A DNA stretch of 64,000 bases, from NCBI GenBank assembly GCA_977017575.1, contig CDRNVI010000141.1:21352-85351 (forward strand). The letters are read 5' to 3'. Source of the DNA: Paramoeba atlantica. Its lineage: Eukaryota > Discosea. Within the stretch, counting starts at the first letter, position 1, and every line of letters begins with the position of its first letter. Position numbers and translations under genes: made by a program. The notes under the pieces are model-generated. The model had not been told where the DNA came from. It did no database searches and worked only from the letters and a program-made list of their open reading frames with translations. Shown here piece after piece: positions 10,791 to 20,905 of the stretch.

Positions 10791-13700
10791 CCTAAAATAT
10801 ACCAAATAAATAATAAACTGTTCAACATACCTTGCATGGTCAATGATATTTACTACACAAGCACTTTGTGATTCTAGGGCTTGCAGGATAGATGTTGTGG
10901 CAAGAACATTCCTGAATAAAGCAATTCCCAAACTTTAGAGACCATTACAAAGGAAATTACATTTCCTTAGCTGACAAATCATCAATAATGCCAACTGAAG
11001 AAGTTCACTCCTTCCCAATCCCAGAGAGATTGGAGAATTAAAAATAACTACACAAACAAGATTGGATCCTAGATCAATTTTAGCAGTTGAGGTCAGACAG
11101 AAAAAAAAAGCTCTACAACTGAGATTTGATCATGTGAGACAATATATCTACACTACTTGAATTGAGATTATGAATGTTGGAAATACCTCATTCTCACTTG
11201 AAAAAGGGTCTACATGTTGTAAAACACATTAATGTTACAGAAAAGAATGCAGAACAAACCATTGCAAAACCTCTTGATAAAAGACCAGTAAAACTTCACC
11301 AAAAGAAGTCAGATGAAAGAATGTATAAAGATAAATTGGTCACTCCAGAACTACAGCCTCAAGAGGACTGCCATGGAATGGCAAAACACATGTGCAATCA
11401 AGGAGGTTGGGGATTCTCAGAAGAAATAGCATCAATGTTCTTTAGCAAATATCCTGTTGAGAGATGGTCAGAAAAATCTGGAAGAAGATGAAAAGATGAT
11501 TCCAGAGGAATATGAGGAGTTCACAAAGAAAACTGACCTCACTCTTAGTGATCTCAATCTTGATCAAATGATTCAACTCTGTAAACTCTTTGAAAAATAC
11601 AAAGAAATGTGGGACATACTTAGCAATGCTCCAATCATGCATACAGATGCAACAGAGTTCAAAATTGAACTTAAAGATGAAACTCAAAAGCCTTTTAGAT
11701 GAGCTTATTATACAAAGGAGACAGTCAAAAGGACAATTGAAGAGAATCAAATCCAAGAAATGGCCAAGAGAAGAGTCATCCAATCATCAAATTCACCATG
11801 TTAGTGGCAAAAAAGCAAATGAAAAAGTCTGATTCTGTATGGATTACAGAGAATTAAATGAAAGGACTAAGAAATGGAGTTATCTAATACCAAAAAAATT
11901 AATGATGTGTTGTCATACCTGGGTGAATCTTCATTCTTTTCAACATTGGATATGACTGCAGCATTTTAGTCAATCCCAATCCAAGAGGAAGACAAGGGAA
12001 AAATGGCTTTTGTTCACAATTCAGGCTGTGGGAATGGAATTCAATGCCATTTGGATTAACAAATGCTCTGGCAACACAGCAACATTTTATAGATACAATA
12101 CTTGCTGGCTTGCAATGATATATATCTGTATTAATTATGTTGATGACATAGTTATCTTCTCAAAAACCTTTGAGAAACATATTCAATCACTAGTAGAGAA
12201 AGTGCTGGATAGATTAAAGGAAAATAAGTTGCAAATTAACCTGAGTAAAGTGGTGAAAGATCTTTCACATTACTTGGATATACAGCAACAAAGGATGGAA
12301 TTTTGGCTAATGACAAGAAAGTCAAGGCCATAAAACATTTTCCACAACCAACCAATCAAAAGGAATTACAATCACTCTTAGGATTGGTTAGTTGGTGTAG
12401 GAGATTCATCCACAATTGTTCTCAAAAAACATATCACCTTCGAGAATTATTGCTACAACCATTATTTGAATAGGTTAAGAAGGCAGATAATGAATTTCAG
12501 GAAATGAAGGAAACAATTGCAAGAATACCAATGCCAAATTTCAGAAAAACATTCTATATTCATGTGGACACATCAAAAAATGGTTATGATTCAATACTGA
12601 CACAACACCCTGATGATCCTCTTGATAAACCAGCACCAAAAAGGTCAGAAATACCAAAAAAGCACAAAATAGTCGCTTTCACAAGTCTGGCTTTGCCAAA
12701 ACACAATAAAAATATACAAATTCTGAACAAGAATGTTATGAGGCTTACTGGGCAATTAACAAGTTTAAGGAATTCATTATGGGAAGAGATGTGGTGATTT
12801 TTAGTGAGCACCAGAGTCAACAGTCAAACTGTGCAACTCCACAGTAAGCAAACAAGAAGCAAACTTATCTGTGGGTGGCTGCTGGAAATAGCAGCAGTTG
12901 CAAGTCAAATTCTACACCAACCTGGGAAAACACTGGTTATTCCTGATACACTCAGTTGAGCACATCATGTATCCTATCAAGAGGAAGATGCTCAAACTCC
13001 AATTAAGAAGTCCTGGAGAGACTGGGAGTTAAAAATGTGGAAAACAAAACAACATTTTAACAAACAAAAAATGGCAATATTGAAGCTCTGTTCTCTCTCA
13101 AAAACCTGTCATAGGGTAGATGAGTCCACCAGAGATGGAAAGGAGTTATTGGCTAAAATGGGTCAGTGCACAGAAAGCATGGGTCAGCTTGGTGGCCAAT
13201 CTGCTCAAGGAAGGAGCAGGGGACTCTCTCAAGGATGACTATCTGGGATAGCTGTTGGGTCAGCTTCATGTAAGACACTGGGCAGTGTGATGGGTTAGCT
13301 TCAGACAATTCCCAGCAAGACTGAGTGTAATGACATTTCTGACTCTGGAAGTGAGGATGAATTTAGGTCAAGTACACAACCAGGTGAACCTACCAGAGTT
13401 CATACAGTGCCTGAAATACAACCTCTTATAAATAAGGAGCCAGAAGGAGCAAAACTGTCAGATACTGGTGCTGGCCACACTGGATCTGAGAATCAGAATG
13501 ATTCAGAAAAACAATGGATCATAAAGGACCAAGAACAATACTGGAGCAATATGAAGGATCAATTTTGTCAAAGAATGAGAAATTTGATCTTAATTAGAGA
13601 ATACCTGAGTTTTGTAAAGACATTCAGAAATTATTGGAAACAAGGTGACATTATTGTCTCAATAATACATATACCCATATTTTATCAATTGTGGATGCCT

Positions 13701-14720
13701 TCACAGGGTACTTTTCATTATTTCCACTGAAAGCTGTCATCACAAAAGAGATGGCACAATGCCTCTTGAAATATGTTACAATCCATTCAATGCCACCGGA
13801 AATAGTGACTGATGGAGGGGCCCAGAAAGAACTCTTTGTGGAATTGACACAAATCTGAGGAACACACCATGCAAAGGTCTCCCTCTATAACCACAAAGGA
13901 AATGGCAAAGTGGAAACAATTCATTCACCTGTTAAAAACATGATGAGGGCTTTATGTCCAGAAATATCAAAGGGACTGTGGGATTTGCTCCTTCCAATTG
14001 GTGGAATTTGCTTACAATACCCAAGTTCATTCTGTAACAAAACAAAAACCTTTCATGTTACAATTTAGTCGAATACCAACATATCCAATCAATGTTACAC
14101 TGGGAACATCAAACCCAAAATTGGTTACTTCAGATGAATATGTGGCTAATGTGAGGAATAAGATGTTAGAAATCTTTCAACTGGTAAATGAAAAATGAAG
14201 AGATTCCAAGGAACAAAGAGTTGATGACTATAATGCTCATCAAAGAACTCAAATTCTATCGGTTGGAGACTGAGTCCTTCTTCTAAATCATGAAAAAAGG
14301 AAGAAATTTAACCAAAAATTCAATCCAAGGACACAAGGTGATGTCCATATGATAACTGAGGTTGTTTCAGCTCAAATATATCGATTAAGGAATCTCAAAA
14401 CAAGATGGATTCTTCCACAACCTGTTCATGGAAGTGAATTAATATGAAAGGGTTGAGATTGAAAAGGAACAAAACCTGATAAAGGAGAAAGAACTCCCAC
14501 CAGGAGATGGATGAAGAAGTCTGAAATATAGAATTATCTCAGAAAGAGAATTTGATGGTTATCAACAATATTGTATGGAAATCCAACCACCTACTGGAAG
14601 AAAATGACATAAGTGGTGGGAGAAAGAACACCTGGGAGGTACAAAAGAGTTGAAAGATTACCTCAAGGCAAAGAAGCCTCAAAAAGGTTATTGGTGGGCA
14701 GACTGATCAATAATGGGTGG
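10791..14720 (+). pseudogene. Chromovirus pol: protease, RT, RNase H, integrase, chromodomain
   Basis: Ty3/gypsy polyprotein with many stops and shifts. Protease: TLCDSRACRIDVVA near 10850-10890, where DSGA has become DSRA, ending LDPRSILAVEV. Reverse transcriptase: DYRELNERTKKW (11.84 kb), then INYVDDIVIFSKTFEKH with the catalytic DD (12.13 kb) and NKLQINLSK. RNase H: FYIHVDTSKNGYDSILTQ (12.55 kb). Integrase: VDAFTGYFSLFPLK, EIVTDGGAQ and HKGNGKVETIH supply D, D and E (13.68-13.92 kb), then VEFAYNTQVHSVTKQKP. A decayed chromodomain, EREFDGYQQYCMEIQ with KWWEKEHLGG, lies at about 14.53-14.68 kb and assigns it to chromoviruses. Confidence 0.85.
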
Positions 14721-14785
14721 ATTTTCCCTGTAAGAACTTTGAATTTTGTTCAGAACTGACAAAGCTGCGCTCAAAACTCTGCTTG

Positions 14786-14796
14786 CAAGGGGGGGG
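14786..14796 (+). other. Polypurine tract of the chromovirus
   Basis: AAGGGGGGGG directly abuts the TGTAAATA start of the 3' LTR, the normal place for the plus-strand primer. Confidence 0.75.
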
Positions 14797-15004
14797 TGTA
14801 AATAATTAAATATCCAAATATGAAATATTATAAATATATATAACACCTTTATTTGAATCCTTGTTAAATTCAGTTCAACTGATTGCAGTTCATTGTTGTC
14901 AACATCCTGTCACTGTGTTTTCTCCTCTCTACTCTCTCACTTGTTGATTTCCCAGTTTCTCAACTGTGCTTCTTTGAAACCTCAGAAATAAAACAAAATC
15001 TACA
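14797..15004 (+). mobile_element. 3' LTR of chromovirus-like retrotransposon
   Basis: Begins TGTAAATAATTAAATATCC and ends AAAATCTACA, giving TG...CA termini. It pairs with 9567-9783. The start resembles the 3' LTR at 60352 (TGTAAATACGGAAATCC), suggesting one lineage. No matching target duplication could be recognised outside the two LTRs. Confidence 0.75.
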
Positions 15005-15009
15005 AAGGA

Positions 15010-15745
15010 TTGCTTCATCCAAGAAAGCTTCACAACAAAAAAAAAACAAGATGTCACATAAAAACAAAAAGGAAAAAGGAAATGGAAATGGATATAAAAA
15101 TAAAAAATAATATCGACAAGAGAGTGAGCCAGGCTGAGAAAAAAATAATCATAACAACAATAAATAACAACAATAATAAAATAACAAAATAACAACAACA
15201 ATATTCCAAACAAAGTACACTATTGGGGAGAATCAAACAAAACAACAACAGCAACATTCACAACAGACTCTTTGCCAACAAACACTTTCAGGGTGAAATC
15301 ATTCCAAACAGTTTTAAATAATATATGTGACACAACCAAAAAACCTAGAATAAAGAAAGAAACAACAATCCATAAAAATAACCCAAACAGTAATTCTCTC
15401 TCAAAGATAAGTTGAGGATCCAAACTTTTAAACAACTCTCCCAACAACATCTCAACCAACCAACAAAAGAAAACCAAATAATAATAAAAGCAAACATAAC
15501 AAAAAAAACCTTTTTTGAAGAAAAAAAAAAATAGGTCACACAAGTTCCAACAAACACAAGCAAGAAAAAACAGTCCAAAAAACTCACATCAGTAATTATT
15601 CAATCCCTCACCTCACTCTTGTTCCCTTTTGGAGGGGGATATCTTTTTTTTTGAATTTCATTCAAGAAAACAAAAAAAACTTAACTCTCAGATTCTCCAT
15701 CAACCCTCTGGCTCTCTGGTAACAAAAAAGAGAAGTAACCCACCA
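15010..15745 (-). repeat. Inverted segmental repeat R (partner 36525-37390)
   Basis: Reverse-complement similarity over about 730 bp to the 36.5-37.4 kb segment. Shared anchors are GTGAAATC with AACAGTTTTAAATAATAT, CCAACAAACACTT, and the CCCTCTGG...AAGTAACCCACC end. The sequence is AC-rich with no convincing ORF. Unique ends of a transposon could not be seen. Confidence 0.65.
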
Positions 15746-16100
15746 AAGAAAAGAAGAAATAAGAAAAAGAAAGCACAAAAAAACAGGAAAAGGAAAAAGA
15801 AAAAAAGAAAAAAAGAAAGAAAACAAAAAAAGAAAGAAAAAAAAAGAAAGAAAAAAAAGAAAGAAAAAGAAAGAAAAAAAAGAAAGAAAAAGAAACCACA
15901 ACTTGAAGCAACATATTTAACCCAATCATGATCACAGTGACCTATGAAAGAAGAGAAAAAAAGAGAAAAGAAAAAAGAGAAAGGAAAAGAAACAAAAAGA
16001 GAGAAAAAAAAGGGAAGAAAAAAAAGGGAGAAAAGAAGGGAGAAAAAAAGAGAAGTAAGGAAAAAAGAAAAGAGATGATGGCAAGAACAAAAACAGAAAA
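15746..16100. repeat. Homopurine tract
   Basis: A/G-only runs on the plus strand, with one island near 15900-15950 (CCACAACTTGAAGC and onward). It could encode only poly-Lys/Glu or poly-Phe/Ser, so it is read as simple sequence. Confidence 0.8.
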
Positions 16101-16214
16101 CTAGAGTGGGGAAGGTGCAACACTCTTTTTTTAGCCACAAAAAAAAGATTTTGGGGTTTCACAATTTTTTTTACCCTTTGTTTTTTTTGTTTTTTTTGTT
16201 TCTTTTCAATCCTT

Positions 16215-16290
16215 TTTGCATCTCCCAAGTCTTGGTCATGTTTCACAAAGACACTATCACACTCATCATCAAGACAAAAAAAAACACTCA
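16215..16290 (-). pseudogene. PB1-gene fragment (OPCA motif only)
   Basis: Minus-strand residues CLDDECDSVFVKHDQDLGDA match the OPCA core YLNDECDVVFVKRNQDLEDA of the 48-kb PB1 gene. The rest of the domain is replaced by simple sequence. It is a relic of about 75 bp facing the fragment at 16.41 kb. Confidence 0.75.
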
Positions 16291-16409
16291 AACAGAAGGG
16301 ATTGAAGAAAATTGGAACAAAAAGATGAAGAAAAATGAAAAAATTCAATATGTGGGAATTGAACCCGTCAGGTAAATAGATGGTTCTTGCCCTTCTCCTT
16401 ACTCTCCTA

Positions 16410-16457
16410 GGTTCGAAAAAGAAGTCTTTCAATCCTCCTCCAAAGAAGAGAAGACAA
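16410..16457 (+). pseudogene. PB1-gene fragment (last codons and stop)
   Basis: Plus-strand residues GSKKKSFNPPPKKRRQK then TAG match the C-terminus of the 34.8-kb paralogue (GSKKKFFNSPPKERRRK). Only the tail is present. It is followed 70 bp on by the palindrome. Confidence 0.75.
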
Positions 16458-16527
16458 AAATAGAAGACATTATTTGAAAAATAACAAACCAAAGTCACCA
16501 GGGTTACCAAAATGAACCTAGGATTTT

Positions 16528-16572
16528 CATACTCTCTGGGTGCTAATTTGAAAATTCATACCCAAAGAGTAT
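16528..16572. repeat. Palindrome element, copy 1
   Basis: Arms CATACTCTCTGGGT and ACCCAAAGAGTAT around a near-palindromic core CTAATTTGAAAATTCAT. One of five copies; see findings. Confidence 0.8.
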
Positions 16573-17870
16573 AAGTTTTCTTCCTTGAGGTCATTTGAGC
16601 ATTGCTTGGATCACCACTGATAGGGAAAGAACCAAAATAACACTTCTTCATCCATTCAAGAATGAAAGTTCTTTTTATGGTTATCCAATAAGTTGATTGT
16701 TTCAACAAAAAAAAAGATCAAAAGAGATGAGTTCTCTGGTCAAAAAAAATGAGAAAAAGGAGGCAAAAAGAAAAGATCAGAAGAGTAAGATAAAGGAAAT
16801 AGGGGAAATAAAATGGAAACAAACAAAAAAAAATCTAATGATAAAGAAAAAAGAAAAAAGAACCCTAGTAAGCTGATAGTCTCACAGCTTAACCATTTCA
16901 GTCAGGTCCCATTTCTCTCAAAGCTCTTCTTTCTCAAAAGACAAAGGAATGCCAAATCAAAGGTTCCCAACATTGAACTGGGGTGAGTCATAAAATAATT
17001 GAAGAAATAATTGAAATTCTCAAGGGTCCACCAGGTTTAATCCTCTTATAACATCAAAGAGAAAAGGGTTGTTTGAACAAATCAAAAGAACTTTTTAACT
17101 TGTTTATAACACTCTTTACAATCTTTTCAATTTGTTTTGCCTTTCTTGATCTTGAATGTTAATCACAAATAAATTATTAAAAGCCAAGTACAAAGTGGAG
17201 ACATTATACAAAGAGGAAAGCAATTATCCCTTTTAAAAGAAAAGAAAAGAAAAAAAGTTAGTTTTTTTGATTAAAAAAAACAAAAAACAAAAAAAAACAT
17301 CATCATCACAACAAAACACCAAAACCCCTCCCTCCACCACAGGTATTCAACAAAACCAAATAACCATAACCCAAATATCCACCCAAGAAACAACCACCTA
17401 TAAACAACTGCCAACAAATAACAAATAACAAACAACAAAACAACAAACAACAATTCCCCCCCCACAAACAATGCACAATACTCCAGGAACAACAAAACAC
17501 AAAATAAAGAAGCTCCCTTCATTCAAAAGGAAAGTCAATGAATTTTAAAAAAAACAAAGGGGAAAAAAAGGAGGAAGGAAGGAAGAGGAAAAAGAGAAAG
17601 GAGGAAAAGAGAGAGGAAAACAAAAGAGATAAAAAAGAAAAAGGGAAAGTAAAAAAGGGAGAAAAAGGAGAAAGATAAGAAAGAAACAAGAGGAAGAGAA
17701 GGAAAAACCTCTGATTGAAAGCAAATCAAGCAAGGGAAAAAAGAACCTTGGATGTGTGGTCTCAAGTCTCTCAGCAAGAATTGTATCATAAGAAGAAAAA
17801 GAGTTGTTTGAACAAATCAAAAAACTTTTAATTTGTTCATAAAACTCAAAAATTGTTACCTAACTAACAG
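16573..17870. other. No clear gene; remnants in AC/AG-rich sequence
   Basis: Contains a tRNA-like half on the minus strand at 16864-16912 (CTGAAATGGTTAAG with a 5-bp AGCTG/CAGCT stem) that lacks a T arm. A block at 16905-16985 is similar to 41645-41715. Two short blocks with the reading LFEQIK (17060-17095 and 17790-17830) are shared with the minus strand at 26.61-26.68 kb. C-rich 17320-17480 has no ORF with recognisable content. Confidence 0.5.
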
Positions 17871-18115
17871 AAAAAGAAAAAAAAAAAAAGAAAATGAAAA
17901 GAAAGAAAAAGAAAAGAGAAAAAAAAAGAAAAAAGAAAGAGGAAAAGGAGAAAAAAGAAAGAAAAAGAAAAAGAGAAAAAGAAAAGAGGGAGAAAAAAAA
18001 GGAGAAAAAAAAGGAGAAAAAAAAAGAAAAAAGAAAAAAGAAAAGAAAAAGAAAAAGAAAAAAAGAAAAAGAGAAAGAGAAAAAGAAAAGAAGAAAAGAA
18101 AAAAAAGAAAAAGAA
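17870..18115. repeat. Homopurine tract (GAAAAA/AGAAA type)
   Basis: About 245 bp of A and G only on the plus strand, ending directly at the PB1 relic. Confidence 0.85.
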
Positions 18116-18186
18116 CCAACAAAAAGATAGAGACTTTTGTGGTGTGTGCCAGGGGAGGGGGGGAGGTTGTGTGTTACTCTCAAGAA

Positions 18187-18575
18187 CATCAATATGATCT
18201 GCCAGTTTCTCATCACACTCTTCCTGAGCATTTCAATCTTCTTCTCTCTCTTCTTCTGTTGTTCCTTTGAGGCTTTTCTTGGAGTTCTCAGAAACTGAAT
18301 CAACATCATCAGTATTCTTCTCATCACCCACTTTCTCTTCATCATCATCCACTCGATTTTCGATCTCCTGATGACTCTTCACTGCTGTCACCATCTTGTT
18401 TGCTCTTTTTTGGGAGGAGAAATAAAGCATCTTCTCCAAGTCTTGGTCATGTTTCACAAAGACAACACATCACACTCATCATTGAGATAGAACACTTGAG
18501 AACTACAGTCAAAAGTTCCATACACATCCTGGATGTTCCTTCAGAGGCTTTGAAAATCTTTGAGCTTGAACAAAA
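18187..18575 (-). pseudogene. PB1/coiled-coil pseudogene (inverted copy)
   Basis: Minus-strand decayed copy of the 48-kb gene. It reads QVFYLNDECDV (OPCA), then KMVTAVKSHQEIENRVDDDEE and DEKLADHIDVLE, with frameshifts between them. The first 40 codons are deleted (the leader runs straight into the equivalent of IQAQDFQS) and the C-terminal two thirds are missing. It is divergent to the cofilin pseudogene, exactly mirroring the working pair at 47-49 kb. Confidence 0.85.
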
Positions 18576-19246
18576 CAATCCCACAAACAAACAAAAAACA
18601 AAATCACTGAAAAGACACCACCACAAAAAACAAAACTTAGATTGGAAAAAAAGAAGGGTGGTTTTGGGGAGGGGTGGTTCAATTCCCACAAAATTTTCCT
18701 TTTTTTTTTGACTTTTTTTTTGTTCAGTGAAAGCATTGATTGGGGTTTGGTTTGGGCGGGTTTGGTTTTTTTTTCGAAGTGAGGGGTTGGTTGTGGAGAG
18801 TTGTCTTCGAAAAATGAGAAACACTCAATGCAAGATGAATCTCCTTTCTGTGTCTCAAATATGTGTAAAACTTGGGATGCACATCTTGTTGTTCTGGATT
18901 CTGAGCAAATTCGTGTGTGATGAAAAAGAAGAGGATCAAGTTGAGTGATTCTCAGGCGGCAATTTTGAGTGATCCTCAATGCAATTGGATTATTATTATT
19001 TGGCTTTGCCCCAACACACCAATAGACACTTCACTGAACTGAGCCAACTTTTTCCAAAAAACACAGGTTTCTTCGTCCCCCTCCTTGACTTGACCCAACA
19101 CACACACACACACACAAAAAAACTCAAAACAAAACACAAAAAACACAAAAAACAAAAACCAATCAAAAACAATCAAAAACAACCAAACCAAAACAAAACA
19201 AAGTAATCCCTTCTTGTGTGATTGATCGATAAATACAACTACTACT
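18576..19246. promoter_or_regulatory. Dead copy of the cofilin/PB1 divergent promoter
   Basis: Shares with 47504-48103 the GGTTCAATTCCC box (18676-18687), the GTTGGCTCAGTT/AACTGAGCCAAC segment (19039), the T/A-rich TTTTGTTTTG leader and the CCCTTCTTGTGTGATTG block just before the cofilin ATG. It also holds about 150 bp (18820-18975) lacking an obvious partner. Confidence 0.6.
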
Positions 19247-19714
19247 ATGGCTTCTGTGGTTCAATTTTCTGATGAATGTATCCTCTCTATTGCTCGGTCT
19301 GTCAAATCTGGGAAGTCAAAAGGGGTGTATCTTCTTGATCAACGACATGGAAAATGTCGAACTGAATTATTATGATTTATCAAAAAGTGGGGATGTGGTG
19401 GATGGATGAACAGAAAATGGACTGAATTCACAACTCATCTCCTAAGAGACAAATGTGCATATGAATTGACTCACATCAAAAATACATCTCTCCTTCTGAT
19501 CACACGTGAAAGGAGTAAATTAGTATTTGTGATGTGGGCACCATACAAGAGCTAAAATCAAAAGAAAAGATGGTTGTTTTTTTTACTACAAATGGAATTG
19601 TTGGAAAGATTGGAGAAGGTGGAATTTCTTGTTAACTTCAGGGTGGTTCAGTTGCATCTGTTGATTATGATGAAAGTTTTGGAACATGCATTGGCACAAT
19701 CTACAATGAAGTGA
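19247..19714 (+). pseudogene. ADF/cofilin pseudogene
   Basis: Inverted copy of the cofilin gene at 47.05-47.50 kb. It opens MASVVQFSDEC, keeps SKLVFVMWAP and ends LEHALAQSTMK before TGA, but small indels (for instance around 19325, 19535 and 19575) and a TAA in the SC(R)LQGG region break the frame. The 3' flank ATTTAGTTCACTAAAAGTG also matches the 3' side of the working gene, so the duplication covers the whole transcription unit. Confidence 0.9.
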
Positions 19715-19845
19715 GAAAAAAGAAAGAGGAAATAACCCCTAATAAAAATTTAGTTCACTAAAAGTGTGCAAAAAGTTGCTGTTTTTTTAGTTTTTCTTTG
19801 TTGTTTGCCTCACATTTCATTGGTATTTTTTTGTTGGTATTTTAT

Positions 19846-19891
19846 CATTCTCTCTGGGTACTAATTTGAAAATTTGTACCCAGAGAATATG
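19846..19891. repeat. Palindrome element, copy 2
   Basis: Arms CATTCTCTCTGGGTAC and GTACCCAGAGAATATG around TAATTTGAAAATTT. It lies 130 bp after the cofilin pseudogene and 80 bp before a 5S relic. Confidence 0.85.
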
Positions 19892-19970
19892 AATTTTACT
19901 CAAACTAAGAAACCAAATTAGACCATTGATGTCTCCTTCAAAAAGAAAAAAGAGAATGTTTTTTTGGTAC

Positions 19971-20001
19971 TGGGATTGGGATGCTTTCAACTGGGTATGA
20001 C
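19971..20001 (-). pseudogene. 5S rRNA relic (5' end only)
   Basis: Minus strand GTCATACCCAGTTGAAAGCA is exact to the 5S genes at 49.8 and 62.6 kb, followed by imperfect TCCCAATCCCA. About 30 bp remain. Confidence 0.75.
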
Positions 20002-20257
20002 ATACTTTCCTTTCCTTTTTTCTTTTTTAAGAAGTGAAAAAAATGGGAAGAAATCAACAAAGAAGAAAACCACAAAATCAAAACCAATTGAGACTCTTTA
20101 AGGCAAACCTCCAGAATTCCAGCAAAAAGGGAAAACCAAAAGAAATCATGGTTCCACTTGCATTTTTGTTTTTTGGGGAGGGAAAGTGTTTTTTTCAGGG
20201 TCTGTTGTAAAAATGACAAAGCATTAACCCAATAATGGCAATACATAAATAAATTAA

Positions 20258-20646
20258 AAGAATTTTTTAAAAGTGGACACTTATTTTCCAGGGCCCCTTT
20301 GAATGATCCCTCTCTTTGGTTAGTTTTTCGAAGAATGAAGTCTCAAAAACATTTTTTTTTGAAGGATTATGTTTCAAAACCATTTTTTTTCGAAGAATCA
20401 TGTTTCGAAAGGTGATTCTTGGAAAAAAATGATTTTGAAACATGATTCTTCGAAAAAAAATGGTTTCGAAACATAATTCTTCGAAAAAAAATGTTTTCAA
20501 GACTTGATTCTTTGAAAAAAAATTTTCAAGACTTGATTTTTCAAAAAAAAATGATTTCAAAACTTCATTCTTCGAAAAACTAACCAAAGAGAGGGACCAT
20601 TCAAAGGGGCCCTGGAAAATAAGCGTCCACTTTAAAAAAAATTCTT
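20258..20646. mobile_element. Foldback/MITE-like element 1, 389 bp
   Basis: Terminal inverted repeats of about 80 bp (AAGAATTTTTTxxAAAGTGGAC, then CTTATTTTCCAGGGCCCC and CTCTCTTTGGTTAGTTTTTC). The interior is an array of imperfect palindromes of the type TTCGAAGAATCATGTTTCGA, about 35 bp apart, so nearly the whole element can fold back. No ORF of substance. It abuts element 2. Confidence 0.85.
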
Positions 20647-20647
20647 G

Positions 20648-20905
20648 CACTACAGGGAAAACGCCCCAAAGATGTTTCAAATATGGCATTGACAGCCCCT
20701 ATTCTTTGGACAATTTATTTGATTTGGGAGGAAAACCCGTTTTCCTCCATTTTTGAAAGAAAAATCCAGTTCAGTTTGAAAAAATTCAAATGGAAAGAAG
20801 AGAGCAAAATCACAGGTTTCAGAAATTAAATAAATTGTCCAAAGAATAGGGGCTGTCGACACCAAGGGCTATTTGAAACATCTTTGGGGCGTTTTCCCCG
20901 TAGTG
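20648..20905. mobile_element. MITE-like element 2 with CACTAC termini, 258 bp
   Basis: Inverted repeats of about 80 bp begin CACTACAGGGAAAACGCC on the left and (reverse complement) CACTACGGGGAAAACGCC on the right, and share CCAAAGATGTTTCAAATA and CAGCCCCTATTCTTTGGAC. CACTAC ends recall the CACTA (En/Spm) superfamily, but the 3-bp flanks TTG and TAT do not match, so the superfamily is only suggested. Confidence 0.8.

Noticed and set aside
16864..16912. tRNA-Leu/Ser-like 5' half
   Set aside because: D-arm-like sequence and a 5-bp stem with an oversized loop, no T arm; at most a relic.
15629..18270. Lys/Arg/Glu-rich frames near 15.6-15.9 and 17.8-18.3 kb
   Set aside because: Same cause: homopurine repeats adjoining pseudogenes.
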